64,000 nucleotides of DNA from Chlorocebus sabaeus (taxonomy: Eukaryota > Chordata > Mammalia > Primates > Cercopithecidae): assembly GCF_047675955.1 (NCBI RefSeq), contig NC_132923.1:94175137-94239136 (forward strand), written 5' to 3'. Under the pieces are notes generated by a model. It had not been told where the DNA came from. It saw only the letters and a program-made list of their open reading frames with translations, and ran no database searches. Both the position numbers and the translations under genes were made by a program. Below, piece by piece: positions 13,121 to 24,959 of the stretch. The stretch's first letter is position 1; the number at the start of each line of letters is the position of its first letter.

Positions 13121-15810
13121 AAGTTAACAACAACAACAAAAAAGTACAGGACCAGACAAATTCACAGCAGAATTCTACCAGACATTTAAAGAAGAATTGA
13201 TACCAATCCTTTTGACACTATTCCACAAGATAGAGAAAGAAGGAACCCTCCCTAATTCTTTCTATGCAGCCTGCATCACCCTAATACCAAGACCAAGAAA
13301 GGACATAACCAAAAAAGAAAACTGCAGACTGATATCCCTGATTAACATATATGCTAAAATCCTTAACAAAATACTAGCTAACTGAATCCAACCACATATC
13401 AAAAAGATAATCCACCATGATCAGGTGGGTTTCATATCAGGGATGCAAGGATGGTTTAACATAGGGAGGTCAATAAATGTGATACATCACATAAACAGAA
13501 TTAAAAACAAAAATCACATGATCATCTCAATAGAGGCAGAAAAAGCATTTGACAAAATCCAGGATCCATTTATGATTAAAACTCTCAGCAAAATCAGCAT
13601 ACAAGGGACATACCTCAACGTAATAAAAACCATCTATGACAAACCCACAGCCAACATAATACTGAATGGGGAAAAGTTGAAAGCATTCCCTCTGAGAACT
13701 GGAATAAGACAAGGATGCCCACTCTCACTATTTCTTTTCAACATAGTACTGGAAGTCCTAGCCAGAACAATCAGACAAGAGAAAGAAAGAAAGGGCATCC
13801 AAGTTGGTAAAGAGGAAGTCAAACTGTCACCATTTGCTGACGATATGATTGTTTACCTCAAAAACCCAAAGACCCCTGCAGAAAGCTCCTTGAACTCATT
13901 AAAGAATTCAGCAAAGTTTCCAGATACAAGGTTAATGTACACAAATCAGTACCTCCTCTATACACCAACAGCAACCAAGCAGAGAACCAAATCAAGGACT
14001 CAATTCCTTTTACAATAGCTGCAAAATAAATAAATAAATAAAATACTTAGGAATATACGTAACCAAGGAAGCAAAAGACCTCTACAAGGAAAACTACAAA
14101 CACTGCTAAAAGAAATCATAAATAACACAAACAAGTGGAAACACATCCCATGCTCATGGATGGGTAGAATCAATATTGTGAAAATGACCATACTGCCAAA
14201 AGGAATCTACAAATTCAATGCAATTCCCATCAAAATACCACCATCATTCTTCACAGAATTATTAAAAAAATTCTAAAATTAATGTGGAACCAATAAAGAC
14301 CCCACAAAGACAAAGCAAGACTAAGCAAAAAGAACAAATCTGGAGGCATCACACTCCCTGATTTCAAACTATACTATAAGGCCATAGTCACCAAAATAGC
14401 ATAGTACTGGTATAAAAATAGGCACATAGACCAATGGAACAGAATAGAGAACTCAAAAATAAACCCAAATACTTACAGCCAACTGATCTTCAACAAAGCA
14501 AACAAAAACATAAAGTGGGGAAAGGATACCCTTTTCAACACATGGCATGGGGATAACTAGCTAGCCACAAGCACGAGAATGAAACTGGATCTTCATATCT
14601 CTCCTTATACAAAAATCAACCCACGATGGATTAAGGACTTAAATCTAAGACCTGACACTAGAAAAATACTAGAAGATAACATTGGAAAAACCCTTCTCAA
14701 CATTGGCTTAGGCAAGGATTTCATGACCAAGAACCCAAAAGCAAATGCAATAAAAACAAAGATAAATAGCTGGAACTGAATTAAACTAACGAGCTTTTGC
14801 ATGGCAAAAGGAACAGTCAGTAGAATAAACAGACAACCCACAGAGTGGGAAAAAATTTTAACAATCTATGCATTTGACAAAGGACTAATATCCAGAATCT
14901 ACAACGAACTCAAACAAATCAGCAAGAAATAAAACAAACAATCCCATCAAAAAGTGGGCTAAGGACATGAATAGACATTTCTCAAAAGAAGATATACAAA
15001 TGCCCAACAAACATGAAAAAATGCTTGACATCACTAACGATCAGGGTAATGCAAATCAAAACCACAAGGTGATATCACCTTACTCCTGCAAGAATGGCCA
15101 TAATCAAAAAATAAAAAACAGTAGATGTTGGCATGGATGAGATCATCAGGGAACATTTCTACACTGCTAGTGGGAATGTAAACTAGTACAACCACTATGG
15201 AAAACAGTATGGAAATTCCTTAAAGAACTAAAAGCAGAACTACCATTTGATCCAGCAATCCCACTACTGGGTATTTACACAGAGGAAAAGAAGTCATTTT
15301 ATGAAAAAGATAACTTGCACACACATGTTTATAGCAGCACAATTTGCAATTGCGAAATCGTGGAACAAACCCAAATGCCCATCAATCAAGGAATGAATAA
15401 AGAAACTGTGGCGTATATATGCAATGGAATACTACTCACCCATAAAAAGGAATGAATTAACAGCATTTGCAGCGATCTGGATGAGATTGGAGACTGTTAT
15501 TCTAAGTGAAGTAACTTAGGAATGGAAAACCAAACATTGTATGCTCTCACTGATATGTGGGAGCTAAGCTGTGAGGATGCAAAGGCATAAGAATGATACA
15601 ATGGACTTTGGGGACTTGGGGAGAAGGGTGGGAGGGGGCAAGGGATAAAAGACAACAAATAGGGTGCAGTGTATACTGCTCGGGTGATGGGTGCACCAAA
15701 ATCTCACAAATCATCATTAAAGAACTTACTCATGTAACCAAACACCACCTGTACCCCAATAACCTATGGAAAAAAATTTTTAAATTATAAATTTAAAAAA
15801 AGCAAAAAAT
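13121..15810 (+). mobile_element. Older L1, 3' part (rest of ORF2 and 3' UTR)
   Basis: The host L1 ORF2 resumes at 'gtacaggaccagacaaattc', the same codons the insert interrupted. It includes a second reverse-transcriptase FADDM site at about 13835, again frame-broken. A local (AATA)n patch lies at 14026-14044. The ORF2 end lies near 15555, and an A/T-rich tail runs to 15800. Joined with 3078-6938, the element is about 6.55 kb. Confidence 0.88.
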
Positions 15811-16626
15811 TTCCATCCCTGATAAGCAAATCCTTCCCAAGTACTCAACTAAAAGTTATTATGTATATTAAACATGCAAATTTATTAGGTCTAATTGTCA
15901 AATATTCTAATACTATTTATAACCCTAATTAAATTTTCATACACCTCACAGGTCTAGTTGATCAAATTAAGTTAATCTATTGGATTCCTCAATATGCCAT
16001 ATTATATTAAAATTACACTTTAAGTACCATACTCCCACACATATGAACTTATTATAAACACAAAATTATTAACATAATAGGTTTGATTTATTTATCATCT
16101 CTATTTTTAATTCTAAGCCTTTTCAGGTTTGAAAAGTCACTTACTGAGTTCTAGCATCTCCAGGGAGTTCGGATTACTAGGTCAAGAATTCACAACCATG
16201 ATAGAGTTACCAACTCAGGGGGCCAAGCTGAGGTGACTGGCTCAACAGTTCATGGCTGTGAGATAGTTACCTTGTCAGGAAAACTGAGGTTGACATCTTA
16301 AACAAGTTGAAGCTATAGAGTTGAAAATTTGTTAACACAATAAGGTGATTATTGGTTAGAGATTTGACATTGGGGAGCAGGATCTGAGCTTTGCAGGCTT
16401 CCAGAATGATTCTACCTGAGCTACATCTGGATACAGTGAGCCGTTTTCATAGTCACCATGACAACAGGGGCCTTCTAGTCCATATCCTTCTACAGGATTC
16501 AAATTATACCCTTCTGTAATTCATCTGGTCAAAGTTTGCAACCTAACTCAGGTTGCAAGAATAGAAACTTCTACCACAATTTGAGTAGATATGTGAGCCT
16601 CTTAAGATTTTTTGTTTGTTTGTTTG
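15811..16626. other. Unassigned AT-rich intergenic DNA
   Basis: Follows the L1 target duplication at 15811-15822. I see no open gene and no repeat I can name. The text 'ggttgacatcttaaacaagttgaag' and neighbours look like single-copy or very old repeat DNA. Confidence 0.3.
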
Positions 16627-16907
16627 GTTTTTTTGGAGACAAAGTCTCACTCTGTTGCCCAGACTGGAATGCTTTCAGCTCAGTGCAACCTCCACCTCTT
16701 GGGTTCAAGTGATTCTTCTGCCTCAGCCTCCCAAGTAGCTGGGTTTACGGGTGCATGCCACCTAACCCAGTTAATTTTTGTATTTTTACTAGAGATGGGT
16801 TTTCGCCATGTTGGCCAGGCTGGTCTCGATCTCCTGACCTCAGGTGATTCGCCCACCTCGGCTTCCCAAAGGACTGGGATTACAGGCGTGAGCCACCGTG
16901 CCTGGCC
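16627..16907 (-). repeat. AluS-type, antisense
   Basis: Complete dimeric Alu in antisense, from the T-rich end (ttttttggagacaaagtctc) to 'gagccaccgtgcctggcc'. Several CpG decays. Confidence 0.9.
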
Positions 16908-17184
16908 ATCTTATGATATTTTAATGTAGTTTTTTTTAACAACTACATGGGTGACCTTTCCACCCATCTCCCAAAATTTTGCTGTAATTGGTCTGGGTAC
17001 AGTCCAGGCATCAGGAGTTTTCAAATCTCCTCTGGTGACTCTAATATACAGCCAAGGTTGAGAATCACTGATATGCCTTCTCCTTCAGCTCTAAAGACAT
17101 ATTAATTTTATTCCATCAGAGCTTGAATATCTCTCATACCTTGCTTTGTCTGCCACAAAATTGTGTTGATGACAGTAAGTTATA

Positions 17185-17318
17185 ATATGGGATAGTGGTT
17201 GAAACTTCAGGCCCTAGAAACAAACCATTTAGGTTTGATCTTGAGTGAATTTCTTACCTTCTCTGTGCCTTAGTGTCACTAATTGTAAAATGGGAATAAT
17301 GATTGTACTATCATAAAC
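17185..17318 (+). repeat. MIR SINE remnant
   Basis: Text such as 'ttcttaccttctctgtgcctta' followed by 'gtaaaatgggaataatgat' matches the MIR core order (tRNA-derived head, conserved core, tail). Confidence 0.65.
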
Positions 17319-17322
17319 AGTA

Positions 17323-17870
17323 ATGGTGAATGCTGCAGCTCCCAGAACAACAGCCACAATATCAGGAGCAGGAGCGGCAGTGAGGGCACGTCACCTGCAG
17401 ATATTTTATGCATGGGGTTTGTAAGAAAGAGATAACTGTCACTACTCGCTTGACCTTTCTGACAGTCCGTATGGTGTAGTGTGCAATTATTTTCAGCAAG
17501 GGTACTATATTTATGGAGACCACTGCAGATATGAACATAGCAAGCCTCTGAAACAGGAAGAAGCAACTGCTACAGAGCTAACTACAATGTCATCCCTTGC
17601 TGCTTCCTCAAGTCTCTCATCGATAGTTGGACCCCTTGTTGAAAAGAATACAGGCAAAGCTGAGTCAAGAAATTCAAACTTTGCAACTGTATGAGCAGGT
17701 TCAGAGGACTGGGTGAATACTATTGAGTTTGTTCCTGGGCAACCCTACTGTGGCTGTACTGCGCCTTCCTGCACTGAAGCTCCCCTGCAGGGCTCAGTGA
17801 CCAAGAAAGAATCAGAGAAAAAGCAGACTGCCCCGTGGAAACAAAGAAGCAGCTGTGCCTCTATGCTGCA
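17323..17870 (+). pseudogene. MKRN1P: Retrocopy of makorin-1 (MKRN1), N-terminal half only
   Basis: The parent is an E3 ubiquitin ligase with C3H and RING zinc fingers. The copy begins at an ATG (17323) with an Ala/Thr-rich start, loses the GC-rich part, then reads VTCRYFMHGVC, the first C3H finger. After a frameshift near 17430 comes CNYFQQGYYIYGDHCRYEH, the second C3H finger, with KPLKQEEATATELTT behind it. A TGA interrupts the frame at about 17692, followed by the segment ending EFVPGQPYCG. Recognisable MKRN1 stops at about 17870, before the third C3H finger, RING and C-terminal finger. No introns are present, so it arose by reverse transcription. It is dead. What follows may be from another transcript. 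Confidence 0.88.
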
Positions 17871-18700
17871 AATGCTATTAGAGAACTTAGCTCTACCTTA
17901 GGAGGAGGACTGGGGAGGCATTTTCAAGCGATTCAAGCAGAAGACAAAGAGATAATGTCATAAAAGAAAAGATTATCTTGAGTTTCTACAGTCAGGGAAG
18001 TTTCTAGGTTTTAGATCTGTTGAACAGTTGTTTCTCCTGTCAACTTTAGCCAAGTCAGTTTAGGTTAATAAATCATGCGGTTGGCTGGGCTCAGTGGCTC
18101 ATGCCTGTAATCCCAGCACTTTGGGAGGCCGAGGCAGGCAGATCACCTGAGGTCAGGAGTTCAAGACCAGCCTGGCCCACATGGCGAAACCCCGTCTCTA
18201 CTAAAAGTACAAAGAAATTAGCTGGGCATGGTGATATGTGCCTGTAATTCCAGCTACTCCGGAGGCTGAGGTGGGAGAATTGCTTGAACCCGGGAGGCGG
18301 AGGTTGCAGTGAGCCGAGATCATGCCACTGCACTCCAGCTTGAGTGACAGAGCAGGAGTCTGTCTCAAAAATAAATGAATAAATAAATAAATAAATAAAT
18401 AAATAAATCATGGAGTTACACATCTATTTTATCTCTGTGTTGAAATCAATAGCCTTATTGTCTGGAATGAACCCAAATGTTCATTCCCCTAGTCCTCTGT
18501 ATAATTTGGCTTGGATCAGAGTAATTGTAGTGGCTGATTGCTTACATTGTTTTCGTTGCCTGTGCCATTGCCTCAGATGAAGTAATGAGACTAGGCTGGG
18601 AAGCCAAAAGCACTGATGGAGTTTCTAATTTTGAAAAATCCTTATGTTTCTGGAATAAGCTATACTTTGACTGTGAATGCATTATTTTTAAATTTAATAC
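17871..18700 (+). other. Transcript-like tail after the MKRN1 retrocopy, origin unknown
   Basis: Right after the MKRN1 match a frame reads NAIRELSSTLGGGLGRHFQ and on to a TAA at about 17961, which is not makorin. UTR-like AT-rich DNA follows, with AATAAA at about 18068. An Alu splits it at 18083-18401, and it continues to about 18700. It could be the 3' part of a chimeric retrocopy, an alternative makorin 3' end, or unrelated flanking DNA. I do not recognise the protein fragment. Confidence 0.35.
18083..18401 (+). repeat. AluS-type with (AAAT)n tail
   Basis: Complete Alu in sense orientation flanked by the duplication AATAAATCATG (18068-18078 and 18402-18412). The tail has become an AAAT tandem repeat. 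Confidence 0.92.
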
Positions 18701-18913
18701 TGGACTTAAAAATTAATACTTTATTAAAATTTTTGCATCCACATCATAAATAAGATTGTCCATTTTATTGCCCTTAAATGTTTTTGGTATCAATATTATT
18801 TCAACCTCTTAAAAATGTGTTGAAAATTTTTTTCCCCTTTGGAACGACATGTATAAGATAAGAATCATCAGTTCCTTTGAAAGTTTAGCAAAAGCTCACT
18901 AGTAAAATGGTCT

Positions 18914-19172
18914 GGCTTGTGGGCGGATCATGAGGTCAGGAATTCAAGACCAGCCTAGCCAATGTAGTGAAACCCCATCTGTACTAAAAATACAAAAAAT
19001 TAGCCGGGCGTGGTGGTGGGCGCCTTTAATCCCAGCTACTCGGGAGGCTGAGGTAGGAGAATGGCTTGAACCCGGGAAGCGGATGTTGCAGTGAGCCGAG
19101 ATCATACCATTGCACTCCAGCCTGGGTGACAGAGCGAGACTCCGTCTCAAAAAAAAAAAAAAAAAAAAAAAA
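18914..19172 (+). repeat. 5'-truncated Alu
   Basis: Starts inside the left arm (gtgggcggatcatgaggtc), runs through the right arm and ends in a pure A-run of about 24 bases. Confidence 0.9.
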
Positions 19173-19880
19173 GATCTGGCTGTAGTGCCTTTAATGATAA
19201 TAAATAATTTGCAGCATTCCCCTAAAAAGAATACAATAAAATTCGTACTCTATAAAACTATAGAGCAGTAAAAATCAAAGAATACATGTGACAACATAGA
19301 TAAATCTCAAAACTGTAATATTGGACATTTCAGTTTTTTCCAGTTACTTTTGTTATTTTTGTTTGTTTTGTCATTATGCACAATGCCACTATACACAGTC
19401 TTCTACATGTTTCTTGGTGCCCACATGCAAGAGTTTCCCTAGGGAATGTACCTTGTAGTAGAATTGCTACATTGTAGGGTACAAGCATGTTCAACTTTTT
19501 AAGGTAATGCCATATGATTTCCTATAGGAATTTTCCAATTTATACCAATATTAGGAACATATGAAAGTTCCTATTATGCCATATTCTAGTTAACGTTTGG
19601 TATTATCCAACTTTTATATTTGGCAGTTGTGCAATTGGATTTTACTGTGGTCTCAACACACATTTCCCTGACTTTGAATGAACCTGAACATTTTAAAATA
19701 TGTTTACATATTGTTTATGCTTTTTCTTGAGTGGAAATAATACTACTTTTTGTCCATTTTGCTAACTGAATTGTCTCTTCTTATTGACTTACAGAAATTA
19801 TTTACATATTCTACATATCACATCTTACTTAGCTTTATGTGTTGCAATTATTCTCTCATTTTGTAGCTTATCTTTTTACT
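19173..19880 (-). repeat. Old L1 (L1M-type) 3' end remnant
   Basis: The text 'cacaatgccactatacacag' and 'gggtacaagcatgttcaac' is typical of antisense old L1 3' regions. No coding capacity. Subfamily and exact limits are uncertain. Confidence 0.45.
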
Positions 19881-19883
19881 CTC

Positions 19884-19907
19884 TTTTTCTTTCTTTCTTT
19901 CTTTCTT

Positions 19908-19946
<39 letters not shown>
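19884..19946. repeat. (CTTT)n and poly-T tract
   Basis: Short CTTT repeat running into about 37 T, the decayed tail of the adjacent antisense Alu. Confidence 0.9.
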
Positions 19947-19947
<1 letters not shown>

Positions 19948-20228
19948 AGACAGAGTCTTGCTCTGTTGCCCAGGCTAGAGTGCAATGGCGTAATCTCGGC
20001 TCACTGCAACCTCCACCTCCCAGGTTCAAGTGATTCTCCTGCCTCAGCCTCCTGAGTAGCTGGGATTACAGACGTGTGCCACCATGCCTGGCTGATTTTT
20101 GTACTTTTAGTAGAGGCGGGGTTTCATGATGTCATCCAGGCTGGTCTCGAACTCCTGACCTCAGGTTATCTGCCTACCTCAGCCTCCCAAAGTGCTGGGA
20201 TTACAGGTGTGAGCCACTGCGCCCAGCC
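19947..20228 (-). repeat. AluS-type, antisense
   Basis: From 'gagacagagtcttgctctg' to 'gtgagccactgcgcccagcc'; both arms complete. Confidence 0.93.
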
Positions 20229-20870
20229 CTTTTCACTCTTTTTATGTGAAATGTTTAATGTTAATGTAGTCAGATTTATTGATTTTCTTTCTTTTAGTTT
20301 GTCCATTTTGACCAAATTAAGAAATATTTTCCTATCCAGTAGTCAAAAAGATAATCTTCTACATTGTCTTGTATAATCATTTTTCTGTTTATATATAGGT
20401 TTCAAATACTCTAGGAATTGACTTTTCTGTATGTTGTAAGATAGGGATCCGTTTTATCTTTCCCCTTATAATGAAACATCCACATGCCATTTACTTTGGA
20501 AGATCTGTGAATTGTCTCTTGTAAAATTTTTAATTTTGAAATAATTTTAGGTTCACAGGTGGTTGCAAAGATAGTACAAGGAGTCCCTGTATACCGTTCA
20601 ACCAGTTTCCCCCAAAGGATGCATCTGATATAATTAAGGTACACTATCAAAACCAGGAATAACACATGGATACAATGTATGTCTGTAGTTCTATATCATT
20701 TTATCACATGTGTATATTTGTGTAACCACCACAACAATCAAGATACAGAAAACTCATATTATTATAAAGATCTCCCTGTGCTACCGTTTATATTCACACA
20801 TACCCAATTGTCTTTTTATTCTGTTAGAAGTATCTTTCAAAGACCAGAAGTTTTGAATTAAAAAAGAAAA
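20229..20870 (-). repeat. Old L1-type remnant
   Basis: The run 'aattttaggttcacaggtgg' through 'cagtttcccccaaagg' and 'gtaaccaccacaacaatcaag' is a common old L1 3'-region sequence. No intact reading frame. Confidence 0.45.
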
Positions 20871-21008
20871 CAAACAACCCAATAAAAAATGGAAAAAAAT
20901 AGGTAAACAGACACTTCACCAAATAAGATATATGGATGCAAATAAGCACATAAAAATATTTTCAACATCATTGGCCACTAGAGAAACAAACATGAAAACC
21001 ACAATGGT

Positions 21009-21315
21009 GGCCGGGCGCAGTGGCTCAAGCCTGTAATCCCAGCACTTTGGGAGGCCGAGACGGGAGGATCACGAGGTCAGGAGATGGAGACCATCCTGGC
21101 TAACACAGTGAAACCCCGTCTCTACTAAAAAATACAAAAATAATAGCCGGGCGAGGTGGCGGGCGCCTGTAGTCCCAGCTACTCGGGAGGCTGAGGCAGG
21201 AGAATGGCGTGAACCCGGGAGGCGGAGCTTGCAGTGAGCTGAGATCCGGCCACTGCACTCCAGCCTGGGCGACAGAGCGAGACTCCGTCTCAAAAAAAAA
21301 AAAAAAAAAGAAAAA
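21009..21315 (+). repeat. Young AluY (Old World monkey type)
   Basis: Nearly intact CpG-rich Alu with 'ctcaagcctgtaatccc' and 'gagatccggccactgcact'. It is flanked by a perfect 15-bp duplication GAAAACCACAATGGT (20994-21008, 21316-21330). I expect the orthologous human site to be empty. Confidence 0.93.
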
Positions 21316-21440
21316 GAAAACCACAATGGTATACTTTGGAAAACAGTTTGATGGTTTTTTAAAAAGGTAAGCATATACCTATCACTTGAGCCAGTCATTT
21401 CTAGTTAGTTACCTACTCAAGAGAAATGAAAGCATATTGA

Positions 21441-22979
21441 TGGCAGCTGCAGCCCATCTAGAGTGGCCACTGCAAAGTCGCTGGCTTTGCAATGGAGGAG
21501 ACCCAGCTGGAACTGCATGCCCCAAAGAGCCGGGAGCTGGAAACAGGCGGGAGCCCCACCTTTTTCCAAGCTGGCAGGGTGGGAGCCCTGCCATCCCAGG
21601 CACAGCTGCAGCCACCCAACTGTGGCTAGGGATCCAAGCATCCCTGCACTCTCGGGGCCCAGGAAGCCCCCCTACCCCTGCAGGTTTAGAAGTACCTGCT
21701 CCCCCTGCCTGGCCTCTCCCTGCATTCACTGCCTGCTCTGACTTTGGAACAAAGTTGAGGCCAAGCCTGGGCACTGTCACAACCCAGCAGGGTGTGGGAG
21801 TGCACTCAGGGTGCTGTTGACATACCAGCACCCTGCTGCCTCAGCCACCTCCAGACTTTGAGGTTGAGGGGGTTCTGAGGGCATCTAGGCAGAGGTCTGC
21901 AGGCACCCCTCAGCACAAACAGCCTGGGCACTGTGGATGACATGACTGTTGGTGGCAGGAGACTGACAGGCTCCTGGGCAGGCCCCTGGTGAAGCCTCAT
22001 CTTCATGCCAGAAAAGTCCTAAAGCATGGGAACTGGGCTGTCAGTTCTGGATGGAGTCTGTGGCCTGAAATGAAAACTTATGGTGCTTTTTCTGGGCCCA
22101 CCCATGGCCACCCATGGATCAATAAGCACACACTTTCTCCCTTCTGAAGCCCATAAAAAACCCAGCCTCAGCCAGGCTCAGACTCATGCAGATGTTGGGA
22201 CAACCTGCCTGCAGATAGGAGCTACCCACTCTGGGTCTCCTCTCCTCTGAGGGCTGCAGACTTGACAGGATGAACTGCCTGTGGATAGGAGCTACCTACT
22301 TTGGGTCTCCTGAGAGCTGTACTGTTGGTCAGTAAAGCACCTTTTCACCTTGCTCACCTTCCAGTTGTCTGCATACCTCATTCTTCCTGGATGCAGGACA
22401 AGAACTTGGGACCTGCCAAATGGTGGGGCTGAAAAAGCTGTAACACAAATAGGGTTGAAACACATCCTACCCCCTCCCACTGGCTTGCCACATTGCAAGT
22501 GATGAGAAGGAGAGAAGAGCTGCGATCCTCCAGGGAGTCCAAACCTAAGGGCTCTCCGAGTCAGGGCTGTGACACCCTCTTTGGGGCTCTGTGGTTCCTG
22601 CTATCTCCAAGCTTCCTGGAGCCACCGCATTCCCTGGAGCCCAGAGTGGAAGTCGCTTGCAGTATGCCTGGTTCAGCCACAGCCTCACATGGAACCAGCA
22701 CCTGTGCCAGCACCTAGAGCTGCCCACCCACAGCAGCTGGCATGCCTGGCTGTGTGCAGTGGCTGGACCCCATGCACTTCTCTCATGCACCTCTCATCAC
22801 TCTGCACCTGGCTCACCCTTGGCAGGCATGGGATCTGGGCCAGTAGCACGAACTGAGCACAGCCTGTCAAGTTGAGTGGACAGAATGAACCTATCAGACC
22901 CAAGCCAAACTTGGGCAAAGGTGCCACTGGCCACAGAGGCTTCTGACTGGAAAAGTGACACCCTAAGGATCCTGTGACA
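21441..22979 (+). mobile_element. Unassigned LTR-like element (probable solo LTR)
   Basis: This GC-rich block interrupts an old L1 cleanly. It begins TGGCAGCTGCAG and ends CCTGTGACA, giving the TG...CA ends of LTRs. Inside, a TATA-like CCCATAAAAAACCC lies at about 22150 and an AGTAAA poly(A)-like site at about 22330, spaced as U3/R would be. Two imperfect copies of a ~45-base unit (GCCTGCAGATAGGAGCTACC and GCCTGTGGATAGGAGCTACC) lie at about 22206 and 22271. No gag, pol or env frame is visible. The 4-6 bp flanks do not match well (ATTGA versus ATTTG), so insertion as an LTR is inferred. I cannot name the family. Confidence 0.55.
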
Positions 22980-23495
22980 ATTTGGCTATACAAAGAATTC
23001 TACAGAAATGTTCATAGCAGCTTTATTTGTAAGAATCCCAAATTGGACACACTCAAAATGTCCATCAAGAGGTGAATGGATAAACATATAAATGTACAGC
23101 CATCCAATGAAATAAAATTTAACAATAAAAATGGATATCTATATACACTACATCATGCATGAATCTCAAAATAATTATGCTGAGTGAAAGAAGGTAGACC
23201 AATCGAAACAAGAATACATACTGCATGATCCCATTTATATAAAATTCTAGAAAATGTAAGCTAATCTACAGTGACAAAAGCAGATTCAATGTTCACCTGG
23301 AAGCCAGTGGACAGTGAAGAGGGATGAGGGAAAGGGATCACAAAGGGCATGAAGAAACTTTTGGGTGTGATGGATGTGTTCATTATCCTGATGTGGTGAT
23401 GGCTTTTATAGGTGCAAACCTATGTCAAAACTTATCAAACTATGTCAGCTGTGCCTCAATAAAGCTGTCATAAAAGAACCCATCAACGATTTCTT

Positions 23496-23789
23496 TCTTT
23501 TTTTTTTTGAGATGGAGTCTTGCTCAGTCGCCCAGGCTGGAGTGCAGTGGCACAATCTCGGCTCACTGCAAGCTCCGCCTCCCGGGTTCACGCCATTCTC
23601 CTGCCTCAGCCTCCCGAGTAGCTGGGACTACAGGTGCCCGCCACCTCGCCCGGCTAATTTTTTGTATTCTTAGTAGAGACGGGGTTTCACTGTGTTAGCT
23701 AGGATGGTCTCGATCTCCTGACCTCGTGATCCGCCTGCCTCGGCCTCCCAAAGTGCTGGGATTACAGACGTGAGCCACCGAGCCTGGCC
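23496..23789 (-). repeat. AluY, antisense
   Basis: Complete antisense AluY from its T-run to 'gtgagccaccgagcctggcc'. Flanks AGATTTCTTTC/AGATTTATTTC suggest a decayed target duplication. Confidence 0.9.
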
Positions 23790-24227
23790 AAAGATTTATT
23801 TCCTGCTCATGACACATATCCATCATGAATTGGCTAGGAGTATTGTCCTCATCCTCAGTCTGGGACCTGGGCTGATGGAGAAGGTACTACCTAGAACAAT
23901 CCTGGTTGCCATAGCAGTGGAAAAAGAGCACTGTTGCAAAATACACACTGATTCTTAGAGCTTCCACTCAAAGAAACAAGGCTACACCTAACTTTTGAGG
24001 TGCTTGTAACTTCGGAAATATATATTACTAGTGAATTGTAACTCCTCATTATGTGGCCATTTTTATCCCTAATAATGCTTTTTTCCTTATAGTCTATATT
24101 TTCTACACACTAAATTTCTTTTAATTGGTAATTCCTTGGGATTTTTAAAATTCTTGTACTTTCAACCTTTCTGTGTGCTTACATTTTAGGTTTACTTCTT
24201 ATAAATAACATATAACAGGATTTGAGG
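23790..24227. other. Unassigned intergenic DNA
   Basis: No gene or nameable repeat. AT-rich towards the right. Confidence 0.3.
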
Positions 24228-24476
24228 GTTTTTTTTCTTTCTTTCATTCTTTTTTTCTGTAGCGACAGGGTCTCACTCTGTTGCCCAGGTTGAAGTGCAG
24301 TGGCATGATTATAGTATACTGCAGCCTCGAACTCCTGTAAGACGATCCTCCTGCCTCAGCTTCCTGAGTAGCTCAGATTACAAGAGATGTTGCCCAGGTT
24401 GGCCTGGAACTCCTGGCCTCAATAAATCCTCCTGCCCCAGTTTCCCAACGTGCTGGGATTACAGGAGTAAGCCACA
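24228..24476 (-). repeat. Degenerate AluJ-like, antisense, internally deleted
   Basis: Antisense landmarks ('cagggtctcactctgttgcc', 'gctgggattacagg') are present, but the middle is rearranged and short. Confidence 0.75.
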
Positions 24477-24689
24477 GGGGTTTTCTCAACTAATCTGAAA
24501 AAGTTTTGTCTTTTAACTGGTTAGTTCATTTCATTTCACATTTATTTGGACAAATATTTCTATTTGTCCTATTTTTCTTTGGGATTGATTTGTTTTTATT
24601 AATTCAGGTTTTCCCCTTTGCTAACTGGAATTCAATTTATTGCTTTAGTGCCTTCCTTACCATTTTCACAGGCATGCTTAATCTCAAAA

Positions 24690-24765
24690 ATTAATATATT
24701 AATATTATCATATTAATATTATATATTATATTAATATTATATATTATTATAGTAATATTATTTCC
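24690..24765. repeat. AT-rich simple repeat (ATTAATATT)n
   Basis: Repeated ATTAATATTATAT units; low complexity. Confidence 0.8.
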
Positions 24766-24959
24766 CTTTACCTGAATAATTACAGAATTTTAAATGCCTT
24801 ACTGCAAACATCTTCTTCTAATTATTTCAATACATAAACCAGATCAATACCATTCAATACAAGCCCACAAAAGCAAGCAAAGTGTTTTGGTTTTCTTTTT
24901 CTCCTAGATCACTTTTTCACTAAGGTGTAGCTCATTGAGGATATCATCTTTGTCCAGAG

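Larger units (their letters stand above)
20871..23490 (+). mobile_element. Old L1 3' fragment, split by an AluY and a 1.5-kb LTR-like insert
   Basis: ORF2-end sequence begins at about 20871 (cccaataaaaaatgg, then 'aacatcattggccactagag'). It breaks at the Alu (21009), resumes at 21331, breaks again at 21440, and resumes at 22980 ('aaatgttcatagcagctttatttg') through the 3' end at about 23490. The three pieces are colinear in L1 coordinates. Confidence 0.8.

Noticed and set aside
21386..21831. Overlapping frames of 144 and 140 codons on both strands
   Set aside because: They lie inside the GC-rich LTR-like insert. Neither has a recognisable domain or splice context, and long frames are expected in GC-rich DNA.
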